Assembly: GCA_002425415.1 (NCBI GenBank)
Contig: DIMG01000010.1
Span: forward strand, 76,023 to 140,022
DNA from: Micavibrio sp. UBA5572
GTDB taxonomy: Bacteria; Pseudomonadota; Alphaproteobacteria; Micavibrionales; Micavibrionaceae
DNA length: 64,000 bases
Direction of reading: 5' to 3'
A program made the translations under genes and the position numbers. The notes under the pieces are model-generated. The model worked only from the letters and a program-made list of their open reading frames with translations, had not been told where the DNA came from and did not search any database. Below, in pieces: positions 25,404 to 33,828 of this stretch (position 1 is its first letter; every line of letters starts with the position of its first letter).

Positions 25404-27101
25404 GTGCTTCAAACCAAGCATTTTTGGAATAATTCATATCCTGCTAATATTCAATGGGACATACAAGAATATGCTGCACTGCAGACCTGTCCTATTTATC
25501 ATTATCTGGACATTAGCTGCAAAAATTTTCCGAACCGCCCTGCCTTCCAGTTTATGGGTAAAAGTTGGACTTGGGAAGAAATTGGCAACCTTGTTGATCG
25601 TATGGCCAAAGGGCTTCACGATCATGGCGTTGAAAAAGGGGTTAAGGTCGGGCTGTGTTTACCCAACTGTCCGTATTTCCTGATTGCCTATTATGCTATT
25701 GCCAAAACCGGTGCAACGATTGTCAATTATAATCCTCTTTATGCAGAAGATGAGTTGGCAAAACAAATCGAAGATAGCCAGACTGATTATATTGTGACTG
25801 TTGATTTATCTCTGATTTATAATAAGCTTGAGAAAATGCTTCATAGTACGCGACTAAACCAGATTATTGTCTGCCCTTTTTCTGCGAGTCTTCCTTTTCC
25901 TAAAAACTTCTTGTTCTCCTTTTTTAAAAAATCCGAGCAAGCCAAAATTCCCAATGATGACCGACACGTTTTCTTTAAACAATTGGTTGGCAATGATGGG
26001 CGGTTTCAACCTCCCGCCATTAATGTTGACGAGGACATTGCCCTTTTACAATATACAGGAGGAACAACTGGCGTCCCAAAAGGAGCAATGCTGACTCATG
26101 CCAATCTGACCGCTAATGTCGAACAATGCGCCCGTTGGTTTCATGATGTTCATCCGGGGCAAGAGCGAATGTTGGCCGTTATTCCTTTCTTTCATGTTTT
26201 TGCTATGACCACAATTTTGAATTTGAGTGTGCGCTATGGCTTCGAAATTATTGCGTCACCGCGCTTTAACCTTAATGAGACGCTGGAGTTGATCCAAAAG
26301 ACACGCCCCCATTTCTTTCCTGCTGTTCCGGCTATTTACAATGCCATCAATGCCCATGCCAATATCAAAAAATATGATTTGACATCTTTGCGGTATTGTA
26401 TATCAGGCGGTGCTCCGTTGCCTGTTGAAGTGAAGCGGAGTTTTGAATCCGAAACAGGTTGCGTTCTTGTAGAAGGCTATGGTTTGACAGAGACCTCTCC
26501 TGTTGCTTGCGCCAACCCGATTGAAGGCGCCAACAAATCAGGTTCAATCGGATTGCCGTTACCCGGAACTGTTATTGAACTTCATGACCCCGAGACAGGC
26601 GATCTTGTTTCGCAGGTACATACGCGCGGTGAAATCTGGATTAAAGGGCCGCAAGTGATGAAGGGGTACTGGAATCGTCCAGACGAGACCGCCAAAGTCA
26701 TGGCAAACGGGTTTTTAAAAACAGGAGATGTCGCAGAATATGACGAAGACGGATATTTGTTTATTGTGGATCGGATTAAAGATCTGATTCTTGTGAACGG
26801 ATATAATGTTTATCCCCGCATGATCGAAGAAGCCATATACAAGCACCCGTCAATCGAAGAATGTGTGGTGGCGGGCGTTACAGATCCAGCACGGGGCGAA
26901 GTTCCCAAAGCGTGGATCAAACTTAAAGCTGGACGTAGCCTCACGGAAGAAGATTTAAGGTTATTCCTTGAAGATAAGATTTCACGGATCGAAATGCCGC
27001 GTCATATCGAATTCCGAGATCAGCCTTTACCCAAAACCATGATTGGAAAATTGTCGAAAAAAGACCTTTTGGCCGAAGAAATTTCAAAAATGTCTTTATA
27101 A
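25404..27101 (+). CDS. fadD: Long-chain fatty-acid-CoA ligase
   Basis: This 565-residue AMP-binding enzyme activates fatty acids to acyl-CoA with ATP. Visible motifs are the phosphate loop YTGGTTGVPKGA, the adenine/acyl site GYGLTETSP, the hinge region TGDVAEYDEDGYLFIVDRIKD, and the C-terminal catalytic lysine in KTMIGKLSKKDL. The start is a GTG at 25404, five bases after GGAAAGG. The N-terminal WNNSYPANI segment is typical of FadD. It is transcribed alone and its end lies four bases from the convergent pheT stop. Chain-length preference cannot be read from the sequence. Confidence 0.93.
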   Translation: MLQTKHFWNNSYPANIQWDIQEYAALQTCPIYHYLDISCKNFPNRPAFQFMGKSWTWEEIGNLVDRMAKGLHDHGVEKGVKVGLCLPNCPYFLIAYYAIAKTGATIVNYNPLYAEDELAKQIEDSQTDYIVTVDLSLIYNKLEKMLHSTRLNQIIVCPFSASLPFPKNFLFSFFKKSEQAKIPNDDRHVFFKQLVGNDGRFQPPAINVDEDIALLQYTGGTTGVPKGAMLTHANLTANVEQCARWFHDVHPGQERMLAVIPFFHVFAMTTILNLSVRYGFEIIASPRFNLNETLELIQKTRPHFFPAVPAIYNAINAHANIKKYDLTSLRYCISGGAPLPVEVKRSFESETGCVLVEGYGLTETSPVACANPIEGANKSGSIGLPLPGTVIELHDPETGDLVSQVHTRGEIWIKGPQVMKGYWNRPDETAKVMANGFLKTGDVAEYDEDGYLFIVDRIKDLILVNGYNVYPRMIEEAIYKHPSIEECVVAGVTDPARGEVPKAWIKLKAGRSLTEEDLRLFLEDKISRIEMPRHIEFRDQPLPKTMIGKLSKKDLLAEEISKMSL

Positions 27102-27105
27102 AATT

Positions 27106-29514
27106 TTAGCCGCGTAAAGATGCTCCGGTTTTTTGCTCGACCACGGCTATGATTTTTTGTGAAATTCCGTCAATTTCTGCCTCGGTCAGTGTATGATCTC
27201 GTGGTTGAAGCGTCACAGAAATCGCCACGGATTTCTTGCCCGTATCAATTCCTTTGCCTGTGTAAATATCAAAAATTTCGACCTTGGTAACCAGAGTACG
27301 ATCCACGGAGGTAATTGCCCGAACAAAGCTGTCGGCTTCCACACCGCTATCGGCCAAGAACGCAAAGTCGCGTGATATAGGCTGGAATTGAGGAAGATCA
27401 ACCAGAGACAACGCGGTTCCTTTTTTCTTTTGTTCCGGAAGGTTTTCAAGAAACAATTCAAAGCCGACCACGGCGTCCGACATTTTCATGTCACCCAACA
27501 AAGCGGGGTGAAGTTCACCAAAATAAGCCACAACATTTGTACCAAGACGCAATGACCCTGACCGACCCGGATGGTAATAATGCGGGGCATCGCGGCTGAC
27601 TTGAAGATTGCCTGAAGGCCCTCCGCAGGCTTCGATCGTACGCAACACATCAGCTTTGGCATCATAAACATCGACGCTGCGTGACGTTTCTGCGCTGCTC
27701 CAATGTTTCGGGTTTAATTCACCTGTTCTAATCCCACAGGCCACAATCGGTTGTTCTTGTATATCCGCGCCAAAAAATACTGGCCCGACTTCAAACAAAG
27801 CAGCATTTGCATGCCCACGATCCGCATTGCGGCAGGCTGCTTCAATCAAGTTTGGCAAGATGCTTGGGCGCATTTGAGACAGTTCCGAGCTGATCGGATT
27901 GAGCAATTTTAGCCTTGCTGCTTGTTGGCGATCATTGGCACCGAATTTATGCGCTAGATCTTCTGCCATAAATGACCATGTCACACATTCCTGAAGACCA
28001 GCCGTTGCCAGATAGGCTCGTGCTTTACGGGCTTTTTCTCCACGCGATGTTTCGGCGGACTTTGCGACCGCGCCCTCTTTGGTCACGGAGATAACAGGAA
28101 TTGCGTCATAGCCACGAATACGAGCGATTTCTTCGATTAAATCGACATCCCCGAAAATATCAGGCCGCCATGGTGGTGTGGTGACTGTCCATTCAGCGGA
28201 AACGGTAAATCCCAAAGATTCCAGAATTCTTTTTTGTTCGTTTTCCTCTACATCATCGCCCATCAATTTTTTATATTTTAACGGGTTATAAGCGTAGGTT
28301 TTTGTGCAGGCGGGAATGTCTCCGGCTTTAATCACCGTTCCGGCTTCGCCGCCACATAAATCCAAAATCATTTGTGTTGCCAGTTCGATCGCGTCAACAG
28401 TAAAGGCTGGATCAATGCCACGTTCAAAGCGATAGCGAGCATCAGAGGTGATTTGCAAATCGCGTCCGGTGCGGGCGATTTTTATCGGGTCGAAATACGC
28501 GCATTCCAGATAAACATTGGTGGTGTTTTCTTCACATCCCGTTGCTGTGCCGCCGACAATCCCACCAAGACCTAGAACACCACTGTCATCACACACGACG
28601 ATCATCCCATCTTCCAGCGTATAGGATTTATCATTGAGAGCATCGAGTGTTTCTCCTTTTTTACTCAACCGGATCTGAATATCTCCGCTGAATTTATCGG
28701 CATCAAAAACGTGCAGCGGGCGCGACAGGCCAATACAAAAATAATTGGTTATATCGACAAGAGTCGAGATCGGGCGCAGGCCAATGGCTTTTAATTTTTG
28801 TTGAAGCCATTCTGGTGATTGACCGTTTTTTATACCCTTAATCAAACGTCCCATAAAAAGCGGGCAAGCCTCTTTATTGGCGTCATCAAAGTGCAAAGTG
28901 ACGTTTGGTTTCGAAGTGAACTTCCCTTCAATTTTTTGCGTTGGAAGTGGTTTTAATGTTCCAAGGCCAACGGCTGCCAAATCCCTCGCAATCCCGCGTA
29001 TGCCTGCACAATCAGGGCGATTGGGCGTGACATTGATTTCAATGACGGGATCATTGAGACCATAAATCTCAGCAAGAGGCGTTCCGATTGCTATATCCTC
29101 AGGCAGATCGATAATACCATTATGATCTTCACCCAAACACATTTCACGTTCGGACACCATCATGCCGTTTGACTCTTGTCCGCGAATTTTGCTTTTCTTC
29201 AAAGTCACATCAAGACCCGGAATATATGTTCCAGACGGAGCAAAGACCGCCTTCATACCTTTGCGGGCATTGGGCGCACCGCAGACAACCTGAACAACAC
29301 CATCTTCGGTTCTAACCTGACAGACTTTGAGGCGATCGGCATCAGGATGTGGATCGGCTTCCAGAACTTCGGCCACTTTAAACGGCGCAAAAAGAGTAGC
29401 GCGATCTTCAACTTCTTCGACCTCCAAACCAACTTCGGTCAATTTGGTTACGATTTCATTCAATGTTGCCGTGGTTTCCAGATACTCTTTCAACCAGTCT
29501 ATCGTGAATTTCAT
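27106..29514 (-). CDS. pheT: Phenylalanine-tRNA ligase beta subunit
   Basis: The 802-residue subunit has the bacterial order: N-terminal B1 segment (MKFTIDWLKEYLE), OB-fold tRNA-binding domain (~40-150, with FKVAEVLEADPHPDADRLKVC), B3/B4 editing domain (~205-390), B5 domain (~400-470), catalytic-like core, and a C-terminal ferredoxin-fold anticodon-binding domain (~710-802). It pairs with PheS as an alpha2-beta2 enzyme charging tRNA-Phe and hydrolyses mischarged Tyr-tRNA-Phe. It follows pheS after 20 bases, the normal operon. Confidence 0.98.
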   Translation of the reverse strand: MKFTIDWLKEYLETTATLNEIVTKLTEVGLEVEEVEDRATLFAPFKVAEVLEADPHPDADRLKVCQVRTEDGVVQVVCGAPNARKGMKAVFAPSGTYIPGLDVTLKKSKIRGQESNGMMVSEREMCLGEDHNGIIDLPEDIAIGTPLAEIYGLNDPVIEINVTPNRPDCAGIRGIARDLAAVGLGTLKPLPTQKIEGKFTSKPNVTLHFDDANKEACPLFMGRLIKGIKNGQSPEWLQQKLKAIGLRPISTLVDITNYFCIGLSRPLHVFDADKFSGDIQIRLSKKGETLDALNDKSYTLEDGMIVVCDDSGVLGLGGIVGGTATGCEENTTNVYLECAYFDPIKIARTGRDLQITSDARYRFERGIDPAFTVDAIELATQMILDLCGGEAGTVIKAGDIPACTKTYAYNPLKYKKLMGDDVEENEQKRILESLGFTVSAEWTVTTPPWRPDIFGDVDLIEEIARIRGYDAIPVISVTKEGAVAKSAETSRGEKARKARAYLATAGLQECVTWSFMAEDLAHKFGANDRQQAARLKLLNPISSELSQMRPSILPNLIEAACRNADRGHANAALFEVGPVFFGADIQEQPIVACGIRTGELNPKHWSSAETSRSVDVYDAKADVLRTIEACGGPSGNLQVSRDAPHYYHPGRSGSLRLGTNVVAYFGELHPALLGDMKMSDAVVGFELFLENLPEQKKKGTALSLVDLPQFQPISRDFAFLADSGVEADSFVRAITSVDRTLVTKVEIFDIYTGKGIDTGKKSVAISVTLQPRDHTLTEAEIDGISQKIIAVVEQKTGASLRG

Positions 29515-29534
29515 TTCATCGGTCCTTTTAAATT

Positions 29535-30611
29535 CTATTTCGTCGCGCGGTTAGGGCGGTTGAGCGGATCAAAACCATAATGGCTGAGCCATCTGGTGTC
29601 ACTTTCAAAGAAGGTTCGCAAATCGGGGATGCCGTATTTGAGCATAGCAATCCGCTCAATCCCCATCCCAAAGGCAAAACCTTGATATTCTTCAGGATCA
29701 AGGCCGCAATTCCGGATGACATTCGGGTGCACCATGCCACAACCCAAAATTTCGAGCCATGAATCCCCCGATCCGATTTTAAGCCCGCCATCTTTGCGCG
29801 AACAACCAATATCCATTTCAGCACTGGGTTCTGTGAACGGGAAAAAGCTCGGGCGGAATCTCACCGGAAGGTCATCAATTTCAAAATAGCTGCGGACAAA
29901 ATCCATTAAACAGCCTTTGAGATGCCCCATATGGGTTGCTTTATCAATAACCAGACCTTCCATTTGATGAAAGACCGGTGTGTGCGTTATATCATAATCA
30001 GACCGATAAACACGCCCCATACAGATGATTTTAATCGGCGGTTTTTTTTCCAGCATATAGCGAATCTGAACGGTCGATGTATGCGTACGGAGCAATTTCT
30101 TTTGCGCTTCACCTTCTTTGCGTTCGTCATTGGGTAAATAAAATGTATCGTGCATTTCCCGAGCCGGATGCCCCAGCGGAAAGTTTAACGCTGTGAAGTT
30201 ATGAAAATCATCTTCAAGGTCAGGCCCTTCGGCAACAGAGAATCCCATATCGGCAAAAATCGTGACCAGTTCTTCCATAGTCTGGCTGGTCGGATGAATT
30301 GTTCCTTTGCGGTGAGGACGCGTAGACAATGTAACATCCAGCGTTTCTTGCGCCAAACGTGCATCCATTTCCTGTGATTTCAATTGAAAGGCCTGTTTAT
30401 CAATCAGTCCTGCAATTTCGTCTTTTAACAGGTTTAGTTCTGCACCGGCTGTTTTGCGGTCATCCGGCGACATGGCACCCAAAGTTTTCATCAAATCCGT
30501 GATACGCCCTTTTTTACCCAATGCCGTTACACGAACCGTTTCGAGCGTTGCCATATCATTGGCAGCCTCGACCAGTTCAACCAATTCTTTCTTAAGTGCC
30601 GATGTATCCAT
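29535..30611 (-). CDS. pheS: Phenylalanine-tRNA ligase alpha subunit
   Basis: This class II aminoacyl-tRNA synthetase subunit (358 residues) carries an N-terminal coiled coil (~1-90) that contacts tRNA and the catalytic domain. The substrate-pocket signature is seen in FHNFTALNFPLGHPAR, motif 2 in FHQMEGLVID and motif 3 in GMGIERIAMLKYGIPDLR. GAGG before the ATG supports this start. The 124 bases upstream hold no Phe-rich leader peptide that I can find. The OPR/RAP gene precedes it on the same strand. Confidence 0.98.
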   Translation of the reverse strand: MDTSALKKELVELVEAANDMATLETVRVTALGKKGRITDLMKTLGAMSPDDRKTAGAELNLLKDEIAGLIDKQAFQLKSQEMDARLAQETLDVTLSTRPHRKGTIHPTSQTMEELVTIFADMGFSVAEGPDLEDDFHNFTALNFPLGHPAREMHDTFYLPNDERKEGEAQKKLLRTHTSTVQIRYMLEKKPPIKIICMGRVYRSDYDITHTPVFHQMEGLVIDKATHMGHLKGCLMDFVRSYFEIDDLPVRFRPSFFPFTEPSAEMDIGCSRKDGGLKIGSGDSWLEILGCGMVHPNVIRNCGLDPEEYQGFAFGMGIERIAMLKYGIPDLRTFFESDTRWLSHYGFDPLNRPNRATK

Positions 30612-30735
30612 TCTTTTCCTCGTTGAGGGGGATATTCTTGCAAGATTTTTGTGAGAATCGCAAGTCTGCTGTGCTTATTTCTGCGGGAAATAATGGAGGC
30701 TGGTGCGGCAAGAGGTTTTGTTCGTATAAATCATA

Positions 30736-31869
30736 TTATGCATAATAATTTCTGCCGAAGCGTGTTGCCCCAATATTTGCGGCTATACACAATGATGAAG
30801 GTAGGGTGTTTTCCGGCCGCTTCGTCCTGTTCCCGATCACACATAGATTTCCGTTCGGTAAGAGCAAATGACTGCCTTTCCCCTTCTGTTCTACCTGATG
30901 ACAAACGCCATGCCAGAAAGGTTTGTCTTCTTGTTTATGGGCATCACATACATTAAACGGTACACGTAAAATCATGCATAATTTTGAAGTATGCCGAGCT
31001 TCCAAAGCAGTTTGAAATATTGTTGGGCCATTTAGAAACAACTCTTGACCATCAAAAGATTTTACAAAGTGGGTTGGTCCGTCAAACTCGGCATGAATCT
31101 GTGCCTCACGGAAACGAGCACTGACATCGACAACGTGATCCAACTTGGGAATATAGAGGGATGGCACTATTGTTGCGCCCACTGCTCTAAATATTTTTTT
31201 AAGACCATATTCGGAATTAGAACGCCTGTTTTTTTCTAAAGGGATGGGCATAAGAGCCCGATGCGAAAACCATAGACTGGCACGAGACACCATTCCACGA
31301 TGGTCTATTCTTTCCGCTGTGTATAGATAGTCTAAGAATTTTTTGTTGGCGATTACATCCGTATAAATTTCGTTCGCATGAACACGGTCATGCCCCCTGT
31401 AATGCTCGGCAACCGCGTCCAAAATAGCAAGGGCATAGACAAATTTGCAGGCGTCCCGCTGACTGAACGTTTCTATAATTTCTGGCACTCGTTTTTGAAT
31501 CTGTTCCAAAAATAAATCAGGAGGTTCTATCCCGAGTCTGGCCAACGACGACATCACAGATGTTATGTCGTGAGCCGTGGAATGCTCCATCCCTTGGCAA
31601 GCTATATCCAGTAAAATTTTCCCAAACTGTTCGGAAGGGCGTGTGTTGAGTGAACGGAATCCATAATAAACTTCTGCGAGGGCGCGGTAGCTTGATTGGC
31701 AAAATCCACGCCTTAAATTCTGAGTCAGATCTTGCATATAAGGAGCAAATATCGGGTGACGAAATTTTGATGGGGTGCTCATAAGCTGGTACAGGAGCGT
31801 GGGAAGAGAAGCCCCCCTTCTCATCCCAGCCGTGGATGCAGACCCAAACGATCTTACAATGGAATCCAT
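30736..31869 (-). CDS. Putative OPR-repeat and RAP-domain RNA-binding protein
   Basis: The 377-residue protein resembles OPR/RAP proteins of chloroplasts, mitochondria and apicomplexans. Residues ~60-190 hold helical repeats with the PP-x-LL...F-x-x-x-(D/E)-x-x-x-x-x-(Y/F)-A-L-A pattern, seen in LARLGIEPPDLFLEQIQKR and SQRDACKFVYALAILDA. Near residues 265-325 a RAP-like module is visible: the IHAEFDGPTHFV core, then GPTIFQTALEARHTSK and a final hydrophobic strand ILRVPFNV. Known family members bind organellar RNA, and RAP has a restriction-endonuclease-like fold. It has no signal peptide or TM segment. It lies upstream of pheST. The function here is unknown; the family call is by eye. Confidence 0.6.
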   Translation of the reverse strand: MDSIVRSFGSASTAGMRRGASLPTLLYQLMSTPSKFRHPIFAPYMQDLTQNLRRGFCQSSYRALAEVYYGFRSLNTRPSEQFGKILLDIACQGMEHSTAHDITSVMSSLARLGIEPPDLFLEQIQKRVPEIIETFSQRDACKFVYALAILDAVAEHYRGHDRVHANEIYTDVIANKKFLDYLYTAERIDHRGMVSRASLWFSHRALMPIPLEKNRRSNSEYGLKKIFRAVGATIVPSLYIPKLDHVVDVSARFREAQIHAEFDGPTHFVKSFDGQELFLNGPTIFQTALEARHTSKLCMILRVPFNVCDAHKQEDKPFWHGVCHQVEQKGKGSHLLLPNGNLCVIGNRTKRPENTLPSSLCIAANIGATRFGRNYYA

Positions 31870-31945
31870 TCCTTACTCAGCCTTTAGATACAAACCGTCC
31901 CGAATTTTCTTGTTTTTCCGTTGTATCATAGCTTTTCGTGTTATT

Positions 31946-32611
31946 TCAAACTTTTAAAATTTCTCTGACTTCAGCCAAATCGTTCACCATATAATCGGGA
32001 TTTCCCGCCGCCAGGCGTCCGGTTGAAACACACCCCCATGTCACTGAAAAGCATGTCATGCCCAGATGACGCGCGATTTCTGGTTCTTCCAAAGAATCCC
32101 CGATAATAAAGGCCTTGGCCGGATCATATTTGTTGTCATCAAGTATTGTTTGCAGCCGTCCCAATTTGGTCATTCTGGTATGTTCAATGTTGCCAAAATC
32201 GATATTGCCGCAAATATGGTGGAATTTGTGCAAAACGTGGTGAGCGGCCATCTGGCTTTCCAGCTCTTCTTGAATATAGTTGCTCAGAACCATTGTTGTA
32301 AATCCTGCATCCAGCAAGGCATCCAGAAGATCGTGGCTTCCGGATTTTAAGACTGCCGATTTGGCTTCTTCTTTGTATTTATCCAGAAAAACCTGACCAT
32401 ACTGATTGATGTTGGCCAGATAGGTATCGGTATCAATGCCGTTGCGCGTGTAAAGATGGATCACTGGAAAATCCATGGTTTCGCGGTATCGTTCCATTGT
32501 AATCGGAGGCCGACCAGCCGCCGCCATGGTGGCATTACATCCCTCAAGATTGGCCTGCGCATCGTCCATCAATGTGCCGTTCCAATCAAAAATAGCGAGA
32601 TTTAACGCCAT
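31946..32611 (-). CDS. HAD-superfamily hydrolase, phosphoglycolate-phosphatase-like
   Basis: The 221-residue protein has a Rossmann-like HAD core and a helical cap (C1 type). Motif I is FDWNGTLMDD near residue 9, motif II is MVLSNY (~107), and motif III/IV lie in the KAFIIGDSLEEPEIARHLG segment. The nucleophile aspartate is present, but the usual second aspartate of DxDGT is asparagine (DWNGT), a variant seen in a recognised subgroup, so phosphatase activity on small phosphate esters is uncertain. Its ATG overlaps the stop of the YciI gene by one base, indicating co-expression. Confidence 0.85.
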   Translation of the reverse strand: MALNLAIFDWNGTLMDDAQANLEGCNATMAAAGRPPITMERYRETMDFPVIHLYTRNGIDTDTYLANINQYGQVFLDKYKEEAKSAVLKSGSHDLLDALLDAGFTTMVLSNYIQEELESQMAAHHVLHKFHHICGNIDFGNIEHTRMTKLGRLQTILDDNKYDPAKAFIIGDSLEEPEIARHLGMTCFSVTWGCVSTGRLAAGNPDYMVNDLAEVREILKV

Positions 32612-32895
32612 TAAATCAGATTCTTCAGTATGGGATTATGCTTGATCGGATCAAATTCGATCATTGTGTATTCGGCAATTCCTTGTGTGCAGAATGGGTC
32701 TTTTTGTAACATTTCCCACAGCTCTTGTTTGTCCATACCTTTGGCAAGAAGAACACCCCCTGTGCGTGGAATTTTAGGCCCTGAAGCCAGCAGAACTCCT
32801 TGCGCGTAGAGCTCATCCAGATATGTCCTGTGAGGGACAACCACACGCTCGACTTCTTCTATCGGCTTCAGGTAATTGACCAAAACTACAAACAT
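32611..32895 (-). CDS. YciI-family protein
   Basis: The 94-residue ferredoxin-like protein matches the YciI family: an N-terminal FVVLVNYLKPIEEVERVVVPHRTYLDELYAQGVLLASGP-type layout (hydrophobic strand, then a histidine-arginine helix), a GGVLLAKG strand, and a closing DPFCTQGIAEYTMIEFDP block. The conserved His-Asp pair (HRTYLDEL) is kept; it has been proposed as an active site, though the reaction is known only for a few relatives. It overlaps the HAD gene in TAATG. Confidence 0.88.
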   Translation of the reverse strand: MFVVLVNYLKPIEEVERVVVPHRTYLDELYAQGVLLASGPKIPRTGGVLLAKGMDKQELWEMLQKDPFCTQGIAEYTMIEFDPIKHNPILKNLI

Positions 32896-32992
32896 GATGA
32901 CCTCGTAAATGTTATTTTATTCATAGAATGATTATCGCCCTGATTTTCTAAAAGGCAATCATTCTTTCCCGTCCAATCATTTCAATCTGGGT

Positions 32993-33018
32993 AAAAAAAA
33001 TGACCCTGATCGGGTCAT
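32993..33018 (-). terminator. Rho-independent terminator after rplT
   Basis: On the minus strand TGACCC and GGGTCA (33001-33006 and 33012-33017 on the plus) form a stem, followed by eight T residues (33000-32993). It ends the rpmI-rplT unit. Confidence 0.85.
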
Positions 33019-33042
33019 CTTGAATTTTTTCTGTCGTTTGGA

Positions 33043-33408
33043 TTAAGCCGCTTTGATTGCTTTTTTGGCTTGATCTACGATTGATTTGAATGCAGCCGCA
33101 TCATTCACAGCCAATTCGGCAAGAACCTTGCGATCAATTGCAATTCCTGCGACATGAACGCCGTTCATGAAACGGGAATAGGTCATACCATGTTCGCGGG
33201 CTGCTGCGTTGATCCGTTGAATCCACAAACCGCGGAAATCACGTTTTTTGTTACGACGGTCGCGGTATGCATAACGCAAAGCTTTCTCAACACGCTGCAA
33301 GGCAATCCGGTAGCAATTATGAGAACGGCCGCGGTAACCTTTAGCCAGTTTTAAAACTTTGACGTGACGTGCGTGAGCGCGTGGAGAACCTTTTTTAACT
33401 CGGGACAT
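33043..33408 (-). CDS. rplT: 50S ribosomal protein L20
   Basis: The 121-residue protein is a typical L20: basic N-terminal arm (MSRVKKGSPRAHARHVKVLK), then LAKGYRGRSHNCYRIALQRVEKALRYAYRDRR and the globular WIQRINAAAREHG domain. L20 binds 23S rRNA early in 50S assembly and in several bacteria represses its own operon. It follows rpmI by 14 bases in the usual order; infC is not in this cluster. Confidence 0.99.
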   Translation of the reverse strand: MSRVKKGSPRAHARHVKVLKLAKGYRGRSHNCYRIALQRVEKALRYAYRDRRNKKRDFRGLWIQRINAAAREHGMTYSRFMNGVHVAGIAIDRKVLAELAVNDAAAFKSIVDQAKKAIKAA

Positions 33409-33422
33409 CTTCTTTTTCCTCT

Positions 33423-33671
33423 CTATTCAACCACGACAGGCGCCGGGTTGTGGTTGGCTTTGCTTTTTCTACGACCATAGGGCAGAAAATTTTCAAGAAT
33501 AATGCGCCCGTCCATTCCCGACATGACCGACGTACTGCGGGCTTTGCGTTTCATGGATTTGGGTTTATTCATTTGCATGTGACGCATTTTGGCGGGTTTA
33601 AATTTCACCTGACCAGAACCTGTCACCTTAAAGCGCTTTTTTGCAGCACTTTTGGTTTTCATCTTCGGCAT
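33423..33671 (-). CDS. rpmI: 50S ribosomal protein L35 with extended C-terminus
   Basis: The start at 33671 (MPKMKTKSAAKKRFKVTG) is fixed by a preceding AAGGAGAAGAAA and gives 82 residues. L35 normally has about 65. The core ends in FLPYGRRKSK, and a further ~12 residues (NHNPAPVVVE) form a non-basic tail. A longer frame from 33800 lacks L35-like sequence and is rejected. It is co-transcribed with rplT from a promoter-like site at 33771-33800. Confidence 0.95.
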   Translation of the reverse strand: MPKMKTKSAAKKRFKVTGSGQVKFKPAKMRHMQMNKPKSMKRKARSTSVMSGMDGRIILENFLPYGRRKSKANHNPAPVVVE

Positions 33672-33770
33672 TTTCTTCTCCTTATGAATATGTTCAAAAA
33701 ATCCGGATATTACAGTCTCATCGAGGCAGCCGATTGTTAGCCAGACAAGAACCATACCGGGAACCGAAGG

Positions 33771-33800
33771 GTTATACACAGGTTCCCCCCTTGGAATCAA
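33771..33800 (-). promoter_or_regulatory. Predicted promoter for rpmI-rplT
   Basis: On the minus strand TTGATT (33800-33795), an 18-base spacer and TATAAC (33776-33771) lie about 100 bases before the rpmI ATG. The leader may fold through GGGAACC/GGTTCCC (33787-33781 and 33765-33759). Confidence 0.4.
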
Positions 33801-33828
33801 GAGATTCTTTTATCTTTTGAGCCAAACT

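Noticed and set aside
30612..30735. Possible attenuator for pheST
   Set aside because: Small frames here are not Phe-rich and no terminator-like hairpin precedes pheS.
33772..33780. DnaA-box match TTATACACA in the rpmI leader
   Set aside because: It coincides with the -10 element of the predicted rpmI promoter (on the other strand), which explains the sequence; a single site is not enough.
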